From Desulfosarcina ovata subsp. ovata (lineage in GTDB: Bacteria; Desulfobacterota; Desulfobacteria; Desulfobacterales; Desulfosarcinaceae), in assembly GCF_009689005.1 (NCBI RefSeq), contig NZ_AP021879.1, positions 434,001 through 498,000 of the forward strand: a stretch of 64,000 nt of DNA, read 5' to 3'. The notes below the pieces were generated by a model, which did no database searches, was not told the DNA's origin, and saw only the letters and a program-made list of their open reading frames with translations. Below are positions 7,837-17,206 of the stretch, piece by piece. The translations under genes and the position numbers were made by a program. Numbering within the stretch: position 1 is the stretch's first letter; every line of letters starts with the position of its first letter.

Positions 7837-8833
7837 TCTGTTCCTCCAGTTGTTTCATATATTTTCGAGCTTTTGCAATGTGACCGTTCACACATTCCCG
7901 AAGAGAGCCGAAGTGAACTTCAGCGTTTTCAGTGATCAACCCTCCCGGTCTCGGCCACTCTTCACGATAGTAGGCCCAGGCCTGATAGAATATAGGCCTT
8001 GCCGTTTTGCTCAACCGACATCCTGTCTTTTCGCGGTAATAGAAACCTTCGCTATCGATTTGGTCCGACGCAAGCCAGGTCAGAACAAAACAGTCGACTC
8101 CGGAACGGAAGACTTCGGTAAAATCGAGGGCGCACGATTCACGACCAGGATAATCCCGGTGTAAAAACCCAAGGGAGGGATCCAGACCCGCATACTGGAC
8201 GCATCGGGTGACTTCAGACAAAAGCAGGGTATATCCCAAGGAGAGAAGGGCGTTAACGGGGTCTCTGGGCGGTCTGCGGTTGCGCCCGATGAATTTCCAT
8301 TTGTCCGGCAACTGTTTTGACAATAGAGAAAACCAGGCGTGGGCCAATTGGCCCTCAAGTCCCATGATCGAGGCATGCGAAGGGGCCGATTGGAGACTTT
8401 CGGTCGTCCGGTCGCGCATGCGGCAGAAATCAACCAGGCCCTCCGCTTTCTCCGGATACAATTTCCTGAGGGTCGCCAGCGCCAAATCGTAACTGTTCAT
8501 TTTATTTTGAACAAACCACTTGGCCATTTTCAGAGAACGCCCGGGGTGTTCCGCCAGACGGTGCTGTCGCCTTCTCAATGGCAATTGCACGGCAAGACCG
8601 CCTCCTGAAAAGGCGGGAGGCTGATTTCCCCTGGCCGGAAGGATGGCGACCGGTATACCCGCTTCACCCAACACCCTCAACACCGCCGCCTCAACTTGGG
8701 GATTGCCATAAATCACCACCTGCTCAAGCGGTTTGACAGGGATTTGCCGATCTTTTTTGCCTTTGCGTTGGAGCACCAGGCATCCCCCCTTGTAGAGCAA
8801 TATACTTTCGCGTCTGTCGATCACAAGCATCAT
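7817..8833 (-). CDS. cas1: Cas1 integrase of the RT-associated III-D adaptation module
   Basis: A 338-residue Cas1 beginning at the ATG at 8833, which overlaps the stop of the preceding cas2 (ATGA). The N-terminal beta domain starts MMLVIDRRESILLYKGGCLV. The catalytic domain shows GLEGQLAHAWF (conserved Glu), RNRRPPRDPVNALLSLGYTLL, and LDPSLGFLHRDYPGRESCALDFTE (His and Asp metal ligands). It integrates new spacers into the array together with Cas2. The longer frame upstream (to 8953) lies inside cas2 and is rejected. This Cas1 differs clearly from the I-C Cas1 at 60203 and is followed by a reverse transcriptase, so it belongs to the type III RT-linked group. Confidence 0.96.
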   Translation of the reverse strand: MMLVIDRRESILLYKGGCLVLQRKGKKDRQIPVKPLEQVVIYGNPQVEAAVLRVLGEAGIPVAILPARGNQPPAFSGGGLAVQLPLRRRQHRLAEHPGRSLKMAKWFVQNKMNSYDLALATLRKLYPEKAEGLVDFCRMRDRTTESLQSAPSHASIMGLEGQLAHAWFSLLSKQLPDKWKFIGRNRRPPRDPVNALLSLGYTLLLSEVTRCVQYAGLDPSLGFLHRDYPGRESCALDFTEVFRSGVDCFVLTWLASDQIDSEGFYYREKTGCRLSKTARPIFYQAWAYYREEWPRPGGLITENAEVHFGSLRECVNGHIAKARKYMKQLEEQNEGIPA

Positions 8834-9186
8834 GGCCTTTTCCTTTTGAAGATTTTGCGGAATAACCCTTCCAAACCACCGGACTTGGATGATTTCCCGG
8901 ATGAGCGTGTGTAGAGGCTTTCCAAGGCTGCCGCTTGCATTCCGGCGCCCCAAATGGCATTGGGGCCATAAATCGGATAGCGGCGGACATCATCTTCACG
9001 GTCATCAATCCGAATTTTTATTTGCCCCTCAACCTCTTTTAACTGTGCCGTGTTGGCGCGAAGTAAAAATACGGATTTTTGCAACGCCACGGCTCTTTTT
9101 TTAAGGTAGTAGTGCAGCCGGCGCAGCCGTTTTTCGTTGCGTATGTCGTAGGCAATCAAATACCATTTTTTTCCGGGTCTGCTCAT
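8830..9186 (-). CDS. cas2: Cas2-like protein, larger paralogue
   Basis: A 118-residue Cas2-family protein: KKWYLIAYDIRNEKRLRRLHYYLKKR at the N-terminus gives the ferredoxin-like beta-alpha start with the conserved Asp, followed by LQKSVFLLRA. It is about 25 residues longer than usual, with a Ser/Lys-rich tail. It overlaps cas1 by 4 bases. A second, canonical cas2 lies immediately upstream at 9209. Two tandem Cas2 proteins of different sequence could form a heterodimer at the centre of the integration complex, which is inference. Confidence 0.88.
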   Translation of the reverse strand: MSRPGKKWYLIAYDIRNEKRLRRLHYYLKKRAVALQKSVFLLRANTAQLKEVEGQIKIRIDDREDDVRRYPIYGPNAIWGAGMQAAALESLYTRSSGKSSKSGGLEGLFRKIFKRKRP

Positions 9187-9208
9187 GTTTTCTGCCCCCC
9201 AAACTCAA

Positions 9209-9493
9209 CTATGCTTCATAAAGGACCGGCACCTTGAAGCCGATCTCCTTGCATCGGGTCAGCGCCGCTGCTTCACGATGAGGGTCCAGCCGGGTAAACA
9301 GCAGCGAATCTTCTTCAAGATCCATCAGGTTGGTCAATTGCAAAAACAGCTCTTTGGCTTCGTCATCGGTCAACAGGCATTCGAACACCGAATACTGCGC
9401 GTCCAGTTTCCAACTGCGCAGGCATCGAAAAAGCTTCCGACGGCGCTTGTTCGATGTAATATCGTAGGCGATAATAATCGGTTTTCGTTTCAT
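9209..9493 (-). CDS. cas2: Cas2, canonical paralogue
   Basis: A 94-residue Cas2 with PIIIAYDITSNKRRRKLFRCLRSW and the typical AQYSVFECLLTDDEAKELFLQL strand-helix. Metal-binding Asp is in AYDI. It bridges Cas1 dimers in the spacer integrase. The stop is 22 bases before the start of the second cas2. No clear ribosome site precedes the ATG at 9493, so it may be coupled to the upstream coiled-coil gene, which ends 50 bases away. Confidence 0.93.
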   Translation of the reverse strand: MKRKPIIIAYDITSNKRRRKLFRCLRSWKLDAQYSVFECLLTDDEAKELFLQLTNLMDLEEDSLLFTRLDPHREAAALTRCKEIGFKVPVLYEA

Positions 9494-9543
9494 GATGGGA
9501 TTGGTTGCGCCCTTTTGTACAAGGGCGCTGCCTCCTATGACGG

Positions 9544-10092
9544 TTAAACCTGCTGATAGTCCACATTTTCCTGAGCAATATGGCGGAATTCGTCCATCAA
9601 CTGATCCAGCGTATCCAGGAAATCATCCACAGACTTCTCCAATCTTTTTTTCTCCCGTTCGCGGACATAATCCGTTTTGTACTGTTCAAGTTTTTGAAAA
9701 CGCAAATCGATATCGGACAGAAACCGGGTAGAGAGCTGATCGATATCCTGGGCGACCTGTTCGTATACCCTGCTGAAATAGGCCGTTCGCTGCTGGCGCA
9801 ACTGGGTTTTGCCTCTCACCAGCAAGTGGTTGCACGCCTCGCGGATTGAGTGCAACCGGGTTTCCAGAACAAGATCGAGAGCCTTCCGGCGATGCTCGAA
9901 CCCCTGTTCCAGTTCTGCCATCAATTGATTTCGAACCAATTTCCGTTCCTTGCGATTGAACACCGTCGGGATGAAGGCCTCCTGGTGTCTGCTGACCGCC
10001 TTTTGCACCATGCATTCGTTTTCGCTGACGCGCTCTTCCGCTTCATCTGGTACGTGATTCGTGCTGCTATCCGCTGTGTATTGTGTGGTCAT
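9544..10092 (-). CDS. Soluble coiled-coil protein of unknown function in the III-D locus
   Basis: A 182-residue, highly charged, mostly helical protein. After about 45 residues of low-complexity, acidic N-terminus, it continues as long amphipathic helices rich in Glu, Arg, Lys and Gln (for example RNQLMAELEQGFEHRRKAL and LEKSVDDFLDTLDQLMDEF). No catalytic motif or membrane segment is visible and I recognise no family. A strong ribosome site (GGAAGGAGAAG) precedes the ATG at 10092. It lies between a membrane coiled-coil gene and the cas2 pair on the same strand. It may partner the membrane protein upstream, with which it shares coiled-coil character. Confidence 0.8.
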   Translation of the reverse strand: MTTQYTADSSTNHVPDEAEERVSENECMVQKAVSRHQEAFIPTVFNRKERKLVRNQLMAELEQGFEHRRKALDLVLETRLHSIREACNHLLVRGKTQLRQQRTAYFSRVYEQVAQDIDQLSTRFLSDIDLRFQKLEQYKTDYVREREKKRLEKSVDDFLDTLDQLMDEFRHIAQENVDYQQV

Positions 10093-10191
10093 CGATCTTC
10101 TCCTTCCTTTTCTTTCGGTTTCGGGTTTAACCGAACAATAAACCCTATCTTGCCATTTGGACGGTTTGGCAAAGTTGCGAAAAAGAGCGGA

Positions 10192-11268
10192 TTAAAGCGC
10201 GTGAAGGCTTTGCTCCGCCTTTTCCATCGTCCGTTTTCCGGCCTTGGAAATTTTATCCATGGCAGCGTTGTGGGCCATATCGTCACGTCTTGCTTCTCCG
10301 CCCATTTGTGTCATGAGGACCTCTTCTTCAAGGGCGGACTCATGTTGCGCCTTTAAGACAGGAGCGATGGATACGGTAATGGTGGAAAATGCGAGAACAA
10401 TCCCTACCTCCATGAGAAATGACATCAGCAGGGAAAAAAGAAAAACGAACTGCAACGGCTCCAGCGTTGCGGCGAACAGCGATTCGGTCACCTTCAAAAG
10501 GGCGACGATATAAGGGTCATTGACCCGTTCGTCATTGGAAAAGTCATCCGCGATAATTTGTCTTTGCTTTTTATCCGCCATTGACAGTGTTTCCTGACGC
10601 AATCGACGGGAATTCAAAGACAACTGCCCGATCTCCCTGGCCTGCCGCTGTTGGAGCTTTTCCAGGGCCGCCTGCCCGGCAATTTTTTCATCGTCCAGTC
10701 GCTGCTTGAACTCTTCATAACGGGGGCCTTTGAAAACACCGCCCACAACATTATCCATTTCCGCCAGGAGCAAGGCTTCCAGCTTGGTGATCGTCCGGTC
10801 GGTTGCTGCTTTCAGATCCGCATATTCGGCTTGATGGCGAGCGATCATGGTTTCTTTTTGGCTGAGGTGCTGGTCGTCCAGGATTTTGAGATCGTCATTC
10901 AAACGTTTTTCAATGGCTGCTGTTTCCACTGCCTTGACATTTTTCAGGTTGGGGCGATCCAGCCGGTCATTCAGAAACAGTTGGGAACAGATAAGGGAGA
11001 GAAACACAAGTCCCAGACGGAAAAGCAGCGATATAAGCCGGACGGAGCCGGGATAGGCCGAAACGGAGAGATGGCTCATGTGGTAGTGCCAGACAATTGC
11101 GGTGACTTTGCCGATTTCCAGGGTAAGGGACAAAAAGAACGCCATTGAGGGTGGCGCTATGAATGCCTGCAGGATTTTGTATTCGATGTAAAAAGAACAG
11201 AGAAAAAGGCCGACCCCCACCAGAAGCTGAAGTATCCAACTGCTTTTGAAAAACCAGGAAATATGCAT
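10192..11268 (-). CDS. Membrane protein with central coiled coil, unknown function, CRISPR-linked
   Basis: A 358-residue protein with three predicted membrane helices in the first 110 residues (about 10-32, 36-60, 78-102). A charged coiled coil follows at about 115-245 with many Lys/Glu/Gln heptads (KRLNDDLKILDDQHLSQKE). A fourth strong hydrophobic segment (VFLFSLLMSFLMEVGIVLAF) spans about 270-300, and a short soluble tail follows. I recognise no family. It has an AGGAGG ribosome site before the ATG at 11268. It follows the membrane CARF gene on the same strand with a 139-base gap, and precedes the soluble coiled-coil gene. The layout suggests an oligomeric membrane component, perhaps a pore or scaffold controlled by the CARF protein. 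That function is inference. Confidence 0.82.
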   Translation of the reverse strand: MHISWFFKSSWILQLLVGVGLFLCSFYIEYKILQAFIAPPSMAFFLSLTLEIGKVTAIVWHYHMSHLSVSAYPGSVRLISLLFRLGLVFLSLICSQLFLNDRLDRPNLKNVKAVETAAIEKRLNDDLKILDDQHLSQKETMIARHQAEYADLKAATDRTITKLEALLLAEMDNVVGGVFKGPRYEEFKQRLDDEKIAGQAALEKLQQRQAREIGQLSLNSRRLRQETLSMADKKQRQIIADDFSNDERVNDPYIVALLKVTESLFAATLEPLQFVFLFSLLMSFLMEVGIVLAFSTITVSIAPVLKAQHESALEEEVLMTQMGGEARRDDMAHNAAMDKISKAGKRTMEKAEQSLHAL

Positions 11269-11407
11269 GACATCCTCCTTTGAGTTGTTTGAGGAGAATG
11301 TATGCCTTTTTCAGAAAAGATGGCGGGGTGGCAAACTTGCGGGTGTCTAATTCGTTTGTGGGGCGCTTAAAATATCTTTATAATCAAGGGGATAACAATC
11401 ATATGGG

Positions 11408-12307
11408 TTATGCGCTGGCCTCATAGCTGATATTGTATGCCCGGACCGTGTAATCTTGCGTGCTTACATATTGCACCTGTCTTCCGATGGACAAACTCAT
11501 AACGCTTGCTACACTGGCACATACTTTTTGTCCTGACGTAATATCAACAATGATGTCATCATCGGCATACTGTTTTTGGCGCAGCCAAGTGTAAAGATCG
11601 TGTAAGCAATCCCGCAAATCCCTGGCACTTTCGTAGTTGACGCCTTCCATCCACCGTTGGTGTATTTCACCGGCATTCAACACTTCAAATTTATGCGACT
11701 TTTCAAATAGCCGTGTAAATTTACCGACCATTCTGAAGGTCCCATCTTCTTTCTTTTCTGTGGAAGGGGTATCTGCAGAAGGGATGACGATAACTGTTTC
11801 AAGGGTATTTTTCTCAACGTGATATGCAATGGCTTCCAGGGGCATGCGCCATCCCCTCTTGAACTCGCTCCGTATTGAAAGGATATTCTCGGATTCCTTT
11901 TTTGTGTCGGAGGAGGAAAGATACTTATCCACCAAGGCTATATCCACGGTTGGAGGGCTAAGAAAAACGATCAACGCTCTGCAACCGGGCAAAGGGGAAT
12001 ATTCATGAATGGAAAGATTTCCGGTGTCTTTAAATGTCTTTATTAGGTAACAATACCAACTAACTATAATCAAAGGGAAAAATAAAAAACCAATCCAGGC
12101 TTTTATTGACTTAAAGGTATCTATATCAAATAAAATATCCCAAATGGTATCTCCAAACCAGTTCAAAGAGATCAGGGTGACACAAACAAGAAACAAAGAA
12201 AAAATACTACGCGAGCCGAACATATGCAAAAAAACGGCCTTCATATGTTGCTGTCTAAATGCCTTTTTTGATGGTCCTTTAGCGTGCGAAGTTTTCATTG
12301 ATGTCAT
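11408..12307 (-). CDS. Membrane-anchored CARF-domain protein, candidate cyclic oligoadenylate sensor
   Basis: A 299-residue protein. Two membrane helices lie near the N-terminus (about 32-52 and 70-90), ahead of a soluble domain starting CRALIVFLSPPTVDIAL. Its late motif DIIVDITSGQKVCASVASV followed by a GRQVQYVST strand matches the CARF pattern (ligand-loop D-x-T-x-G-x-K then helix and strand). CARF domains bind cyclic oligoadenylate made by Cas10. Membrane-tethered CARF proteins such as Cam1 act by disturbing the membrane. No nuclease domain is present, so output is probably through the membrane helices or the neighbouring membrane coiled-coil protein. The gene overlaps csx16 by 29 bases, implying tight co-expression. 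The start could be the ATG at 12307 or 12298. Confidence 0.82.
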   Translation of the reverse strand: MTSMKTSHAKGPSKKAFRQQHMKAVFLHMFGSRSIFSLFLVCVTLISLNWFGDTIWDILFDIDTFKSIKAWIGFLFFPLIIVSWYCYLIKTFKDTGNLSIHEYSPLPGCRALIVFLSPPTVDIALVDKYLSSSDTKKESENILSIRSEFKRGWRMPLEAIAYHVEKNTLETVIVIPSADTPSTEKKEDGTFRMVGKFTRLFEKSHKFEVLNAGEIHQRWMEGVNYESARDLRDCLHDLYTWLRQKQYADDDIIVDITSGQKVCASVASVMSLSIGRQVQYVSTQDYTVRAYNISYEASA

Positions 12308-12662
12308 TGTCCACTATTTTTTTTGTCCGTTTTACGACAACATATTCCTCAATTCTAGCCCCAAAAGAGCGCATTCTATCAGCAGACAGATGTTTTCCCC
12401 GCATTTCCCTGGGGATCTGCAATATAAGGTGGAAATAACGGACTCCTTTCTCATTTAATGATGCGACCATGTTCACCGGCAGGGAGCCAATAACAATATC
12501 ACCCTTCTTCACCTCGTCCGTATCAAGATGATCCACTACCTGATCGACTTTCAAGCCTTCATCAAAGGCCCACTCCTGCGCTCCGGCATGCCGGGTGACG
12601 AACCAGGTGGTATTTTTATTTGAATGACATCTTTCCATTTCACTATAAACCTGTCTTACCAT
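12279..12662 (-). CDS. csx16: Csx16 (VVA1548 family), candidate ring nuclease
   Basis: A 127-residue protein matching the Csx16/VVA1548 family: TTWFVTRHAGAQEWAFDEG, VDHLDTDEVKKGDIVIGSLP, ARYFHL-like (VRYFHLILQIPREMRG), and LSADRMRSFGARIEEY. The family occurs only with type III CRISPR systems and has been proposed, and more recently reported, to degrade cyclic oligoadenylate signals. I rely on memory for the latter. The ATG at 12662 follows an AGGGG ribosome site. It is the first gene after the array trailer and overlaps the membrane CARF gene, so sensor and quencher would be made together. Confidence 0.9.
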   Translation of the reverse strand: MVRQVYSEMERCHSNKNTTWFVTRHAGAQEWAFDEGLKVDQVVDHLDTDEVKKGDIVIGSLPVNMVASLNEKGVRYFHLILQIPREMRGKHLSADRMRSFGARIEEYVVVKRTKKIVDNDINENFAR

Positions 12663-12701
12663 TCAACCCCTGAATTTGTGACACATAGTTCCTGCTTGAA
12701 G

Positions 12702-15213
12702 GTCTTAATCCCTTCGGTTCAGGGAAGCCATACAACCGGAGGAATTTTTGTTAACCCCCCTTCCGGATAAAGTCTTAATCCCTTCAGTTCAGGGAAACCA
12801 TCCAACCCCGGACCCGAAGTAAGCTGGACGTTCTCCGAAGTCTTAATCCCTTCGGTTCAGGGAAACCATCCAACCGGAAATAGGAACATATGGAATCCGA
12901 GCTAATGTCTTAATCCCTTCAGTTCAGGGAAACCATCCAACCAAAAGTTGCCTGCTGATGAGATCGGTAAAAAAGTCTTAATCCCTTCAGTTCAGGGAAA
13001 CCATCCAACCCTTGAACGAAGTAATATGGATGGATCCCGACGTCTTAATCCCTTCAGTTCAGGGAAACCATCCAACCAATCGTTGTTGTCGGAGAAGTGG
13101 TTAATCCACGTCTTAATCCCTTCAGTTCAGGGAAACCATCCAACCCGCTTGAAAACATCTTGGCAAGCCATCGGATATGGTCTTAATCCCTTCAGTTCAG
13201 GGAAACCATCCAACCCCCAATAAAAAATTATAACAGACAAGGAAATGACGTCTTAATCCCTTCAGTTCAGGGAAACCATCCAACCCTTATTGAGCCAAAA
13301 AAGAAGCAGGAGTCTTTGTCTTAATCCCTTCAGTTCAGGGAAACCATCCAACCCATACCCTGGACCTTGCGAACAGCAACCTGACGTCTTAATCCCTTCA
13401 GTTCAGGGAAACCATCCAACCCACCTGCATTCCCTGGTGCATCTGTCTGTTCAGTCTTAATCCCTTCAGTTCAGGGAAACCATCCAACCACGGCATCGAC
13501 GATGTACAGGCATTGGAGCTTTGTCTTAATCCCTTCAGTTCAGGGAAACCATCCAACCTTTTGCCGGAGTCGCCCCAGACCAAAGTGATTGTCTTAATCC
13601 CTTCAGTTCAGGGAAACCATCCAACCCGTAGACCTGCCCCATCAGGGTGGTCATGTCAGTCTTAATCCCTTCAGTTCAGGGAAACCATCCAACCCGGGAT
13701 TCGAAACGATTGACGATTTCCTCTCCGTCTTAATCCCTTCAGTTCAGGGAAACCATCCAACCAAAAGGAAATGTCAATGAAATCAAAGATCCTACGTCTT
13801 AATCCCTTCAGTTCAGGGAAACCATCCAACCTAATACCGGTTCGTTGACAGGAGATACTACTAGGTCTTAATCCCTTCAGTTCAGGGAAACCATCCAACC
13901 GCCGTAACTGCGGAGGGGAAAACCTCTTGAAAGTCTTAATCCCTTCAGTTCAGGGAAACCATCCAACCCGGAGCCAGTTTTATCACGGCTCCCTCTTCAT
14001 AGTCTTAATCCCTTCAGTTCAGGGAAACCATCCAACCGGCCAAAATTTATAAGGAGAGTGCTATATGGGTTAGTCTTAATCCCTTCAGTTCAGGGAAACC
14101 ATCCAACCTCCTGATTGTGGTAAACCGGTAACCGGTACGAAGTCTTAATCCCTTCAGTTCAGGGAAACCATCCAACCAGATTATCTGGTAAAGTAACCGG
14201 CGGAAAAACGTCTTAATCCCTTCAGTTCAGGGAAACCATCCAACCCGGGACTTCTTGGGGCAATGGTAACCAACGTTTTGTCTTAATCCCTTCAGTTCAG
14301 GGAAACCATCCAACCCACGGTGGCGGTTTCATCGGACATCTCTTTGAGTCTTAATCCCTTCAGTTCAGGGAAACCATCCAACCGCTCGAATAACTGCCGA
14401 CGGCCGAATTGAAGTTTGTCTTAATCCCTTCAGTTCAGGGAAACCATCCAACCCGAGAAGGATCTTCAACGGGCCCAACCCAATAGTCTTAATCCCTTCA
14501 GTTCAGGGAAACCATCCAACCAAAAACGGCTCACAAGCCGCATCAAAGAACTGAGTCTTAATCCCTTCAGTTCAGGGAAACCATCCAACCCGTTGGTATA
14601 AGCCTAACGGCGAGCTTTTTCAGTCTTAATCCCTTCAGTTCAGGGAAACCATCCAACCTACAGAGATTTCTACGGTGTGCGTGCCGATGATCGTCTTAAT
14701 CCCTTCAGTTCAGGGAAACCATCCAACCCCTGGTTTTAACGGAGAAGCATCGGTGCTGTTTGTCTTAATCCCTTCAGTTCAGGGAAACCATCCAACCGAC
14801 TTTCTCAGATACTGTGACCAGAACATCCTTGTCTTAATCCCTTCAGTTCAGGGAAACCATCCAACCCTCCATAAGTCTTTACATAAGCTTAGTTAATTTA
14901 GTCTTAATCCCTTCAGTTCAGGGAAACCATCCAACCATTAGAATTCGCTATATGGGCGAAGACAAAACCGTCTTAATCCCTTCAGTTCAGGGAAACCATC
15001 CAACCAAAATTATCTCTACACAGAAGAGAAAGTTGCCAGGTCTTAATCCCTTCAGTTCAGGGAAACCATCCAACCAAGGCGACTTGGTGGCTCTGGGTCG
15101 CGGTTCTGGTCTTAATCCCTTCAGTTCAGGGAAACCATCCAACCCGGATCCGGCAACAAAAGGGTACAAAGCTTTACGTCTTAATCCCTTCAGTTCAGGG
15201 AAACCATCCAACC
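12702..15213 (-). CRISPR. Type III-D-like CRISPR array, 37 repeats, 36 spacers
   Basis: I count 37 copies of a 36-base repeat, the first at 12702 and the last at 15178-15213, with spacers of about 31-35 bases. On the minus strand the repeat begins GGTTGGATGG and ends GGGATTAAGAC, so the crRNA 5' handle would be ATTAAGAC, like the ATTGAAA(C/G) handles of type III. Degenerate repeats occur only at the low-coordinate end (12702 with four changes and 12840 with one). That end is therefore the old trailer and the leader lies at 15214-15492. Transcription runs on the minus strand, the same as all cas genes of the locus. Cas6 at 26519 is the likely processing enzyme. Confidence 0.98.
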
Positions 15214-15492
15214 TCTGGCCAAATCAAATACAACAATAATATCGGCATGATAGACTATGCCATTTTGGACATGAAACCGGCTTTTTCGAGTTAGCGTGAA
15301 AATCATATTTTTTCAGAATAAAATCAATTCATTATGGGGAAGTTAAATAAAACACGAAAACATCTTTTATTTCAATACGTTACATTTTTTCATACAATTT
15401 TAGCTATTAGAAAAATTGATGTCCGGAATGTAGAAATTTGAATCAGTTAATCGCCGTAGTAACAATACACCAAATTTTTCATAATGATGCTA
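15214..15492 (-). promoter_or_regulatory. Leader region of the III-D array
   Basis: This 279-base AT-rich stretch lies between the newest repeat (15178-15213) and the stop of the SIR2 gene. It contains no reading frame. Its position at the non-degenerate end of the array, upstream in the direction of repeat transcription, marks it as the leader holding the array promoter and integration signals. I cannot place -35/-10 boxes with confidence. Confidence 0.7.
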
Positions 15493-17160
15493 TCATGACA
15501 TAGGGGTGATCCATTTCCAAATTTCATTTTCTTCTAAACTTTCAATCTTATTTTCATTCATAATAGCACAACCGATCTGGCATATCAAACTCGCATCTGA
15601 AGAGCTTAAATTGGTTTTTGCATATGCGAATAATGGATCAAGGTTTAGATGAAAACGTTCAAATCCTTTTCTCAGCAAGAATTTCAATCTTCCAGCCCAA
15701 TGATTTTTATCATCATTCAACCGTTTTTCAATCAATAAAAGATAAAGCAACATTTCAGCTAAAAAATGGCCTTCTTCGTTATCAAGTTCTACCGCCTTTT
15801 CAAAAATATTTTTTGCATCTTTAGGCGCATCTCGATCAATCAGCATGAATTTTGCGTAGTTCCCAACGTTATGACTATTGTCGGGATCAGCACTCAATGC
15901 CTTATCAAATAGTATTTCAGCCTCCTCATAGTCGTCATGGTCAGCTAAAAACCTAGCGTAATCCCATTTAATTTCATAGAGTTCCTGAAAAGATTCTTTT
16001 GCTTTCTGGCAAGTTGCTTCGAGATCGTCGATTGCATTCTGATAAACTGCTTCCAATTCGTCAGGGCAATTATAACCATCTATAAACTCTCTCCAGGTGA
16101 TATATGCTTCTTTCTCTGCTATATATTCAAATGCCTGAGACATGCTTTCAGGCATTGTCTCCGGGTATTCAGATCTTAATCTATTGCACTGGGTCCAGAA
16201 GGTTTGTATCCGTTCTTCGGTTCGTTGACGAATATCTTTTGCCAGACTGTGGATTCTGAAATGATCGCCTAATAAAGCAACTGCCAGAGAAATCATAAAT
16301 TCGTCAAATCCTTTAATTCGGATATAATACCCTCCGTGGAGGTTCATCACCTGTTTCACGCGACTGCTTGGTTTTTCATCATTGTGAAGGCACCAGTAAA
16401 AACCTCCGTTAATCTTTGTTAATTCTTCTGTGAGAAAGTTCATTAGACTTCCGTCATTGCCGCCATAGCCGATAACAAGAGGTGTACAGTTTGAAAAAAT
16501 GGTCTTCAATGATTCTTTCCATTCTTCAGAAAGATTGTTAACCTCATTAGGCATGTTTTTCGGGGAAAGCATCAAATCGCGATGAACCTTTGCAATGAAG
16601 GGCCTCGGAAGCCAGAACCCTCTTAACCTTCTTTCTAAAAAACCGGCCAGAGATTCGTGACCAATCACCAATGGCTGCTGCCCTCTTGAGTATATTGACA
16701 ATGCGTCCGCCACAAGATTATCAAAGTTAGTAGTGATAACAATTTTGTTGTCAGTTTCTGACAGAATCTGGGATAGTGCAGCATATCCGGGTCCAGGCTC
16801 TTTTTCTCTCATCTTATCTTCCAAATATAAATACCCTTCTGCAATATCTTTTTTATAACGCAACTCGAAAATCTTTGGATACCATTGGACTGCATCGGGA
16901 AAGAAAAAATCGGGAATACCCAACTTATCAGCTGTAGCCCATTGTGAAATATCTGGGGGGTCAGGCTCATCCGCAGTTCGCACCTGATAATGATGTTCCA
17001 GCCATTCGACAACAAATTGTTTTGCTCCTGGAATTCCAGATGAAACAGATGCACCCGCTCCTAAAAGAAAAACAATCTGCCGCCTACTTTTTTTCAATTC
17101 AATCAAGGCTCCCGAATCAGACAGTACTTCAACATCATCGATTGATTCTGTCTTTCCCAT
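15493..17160 (-). CDS. SIR2-like NAD-binding domain with TPR-like C-terminus, candidate NADase effector
   Basis: A 555-residue protein. The N-terminal 270 residues form a SIR2-like domain: the NAD-binding loop FLLGAGASVSSGIP (GAGAS at 34-38), TTNFD at 143-147, a candidate catalytic His in AKVHRD (about 193), and VIGYGGNDGSLMNF. The C-terminal half is helical with TPR-like repeats (YARFLADHDDYEEAEILFDKALSADPDN and similar). SIR2 domains in defence proteins (ThsA, DSR, SIR2-Ago) destroy NAD+ on infection. No CARF or SAVED domain is visible, so activation would need protein contacts, perhaps through the TPRs. It lies 46 bases after the III-D effector operon and before the array leader, on the same strand. 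Confidence 0.85.
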   Translation of the reverse strand: MGKTESIDDVEVLSDSGALIELKKSRRQIVFLLGAGASVSSGIPGAKQFVVEWLEHHYQVRTADEPDPPDISQWATADKLGIPDFFFPDAVQWYPKIFELRYKKDIAEGYLYLEDKMREKEPGPGYAALSQILSETDNKIVITTNFDNLVADALSIYSRGQQPLVIGHESLAGFLERRLRGFWLPRPFIAKVHRDLMLSPKNMPNEVNNLSEEWKESLKTIFSNCTPLVIGYGGNDGSLMNFLTEELTKINGGFYWCLHNDEKPSSRVKQVMNLHGGYYIRIKGFDEFMISLAVALLGDHFRIHSLAKDIRQRTEERIQTFWTQCNRLRSEYPETMPESMSQAFEYIAEKEAYITWREFIDGYNCPDELEAVYQNAIDDLEATCQKAKESFQELYEIKWDYARFLADHDDYEEAEILFDKALSADPDNSHNVGNYAKFMLIDRDAPKDAKNIFEKAVELDNEEGHFLAEMLLYLLLIEKRLNDDKNHWAGRLKFLLRKGFERFHLNLDPLFAYAKTNLSSSDASLICQIGCAIMNENKIESLEENEIWKWITPMS

Positions 17161-17206
17161 AGTCTGCCTCTGAAATAGTGATTTTTATTTAAAGTTGATT
17201 AAATTG

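Noticed and set aside
12948..15239. Short frames repeating NPFSSGKPSN or DGFPELKGLR
   Set aside because: They are translations of the III-D CRISPR repeat.
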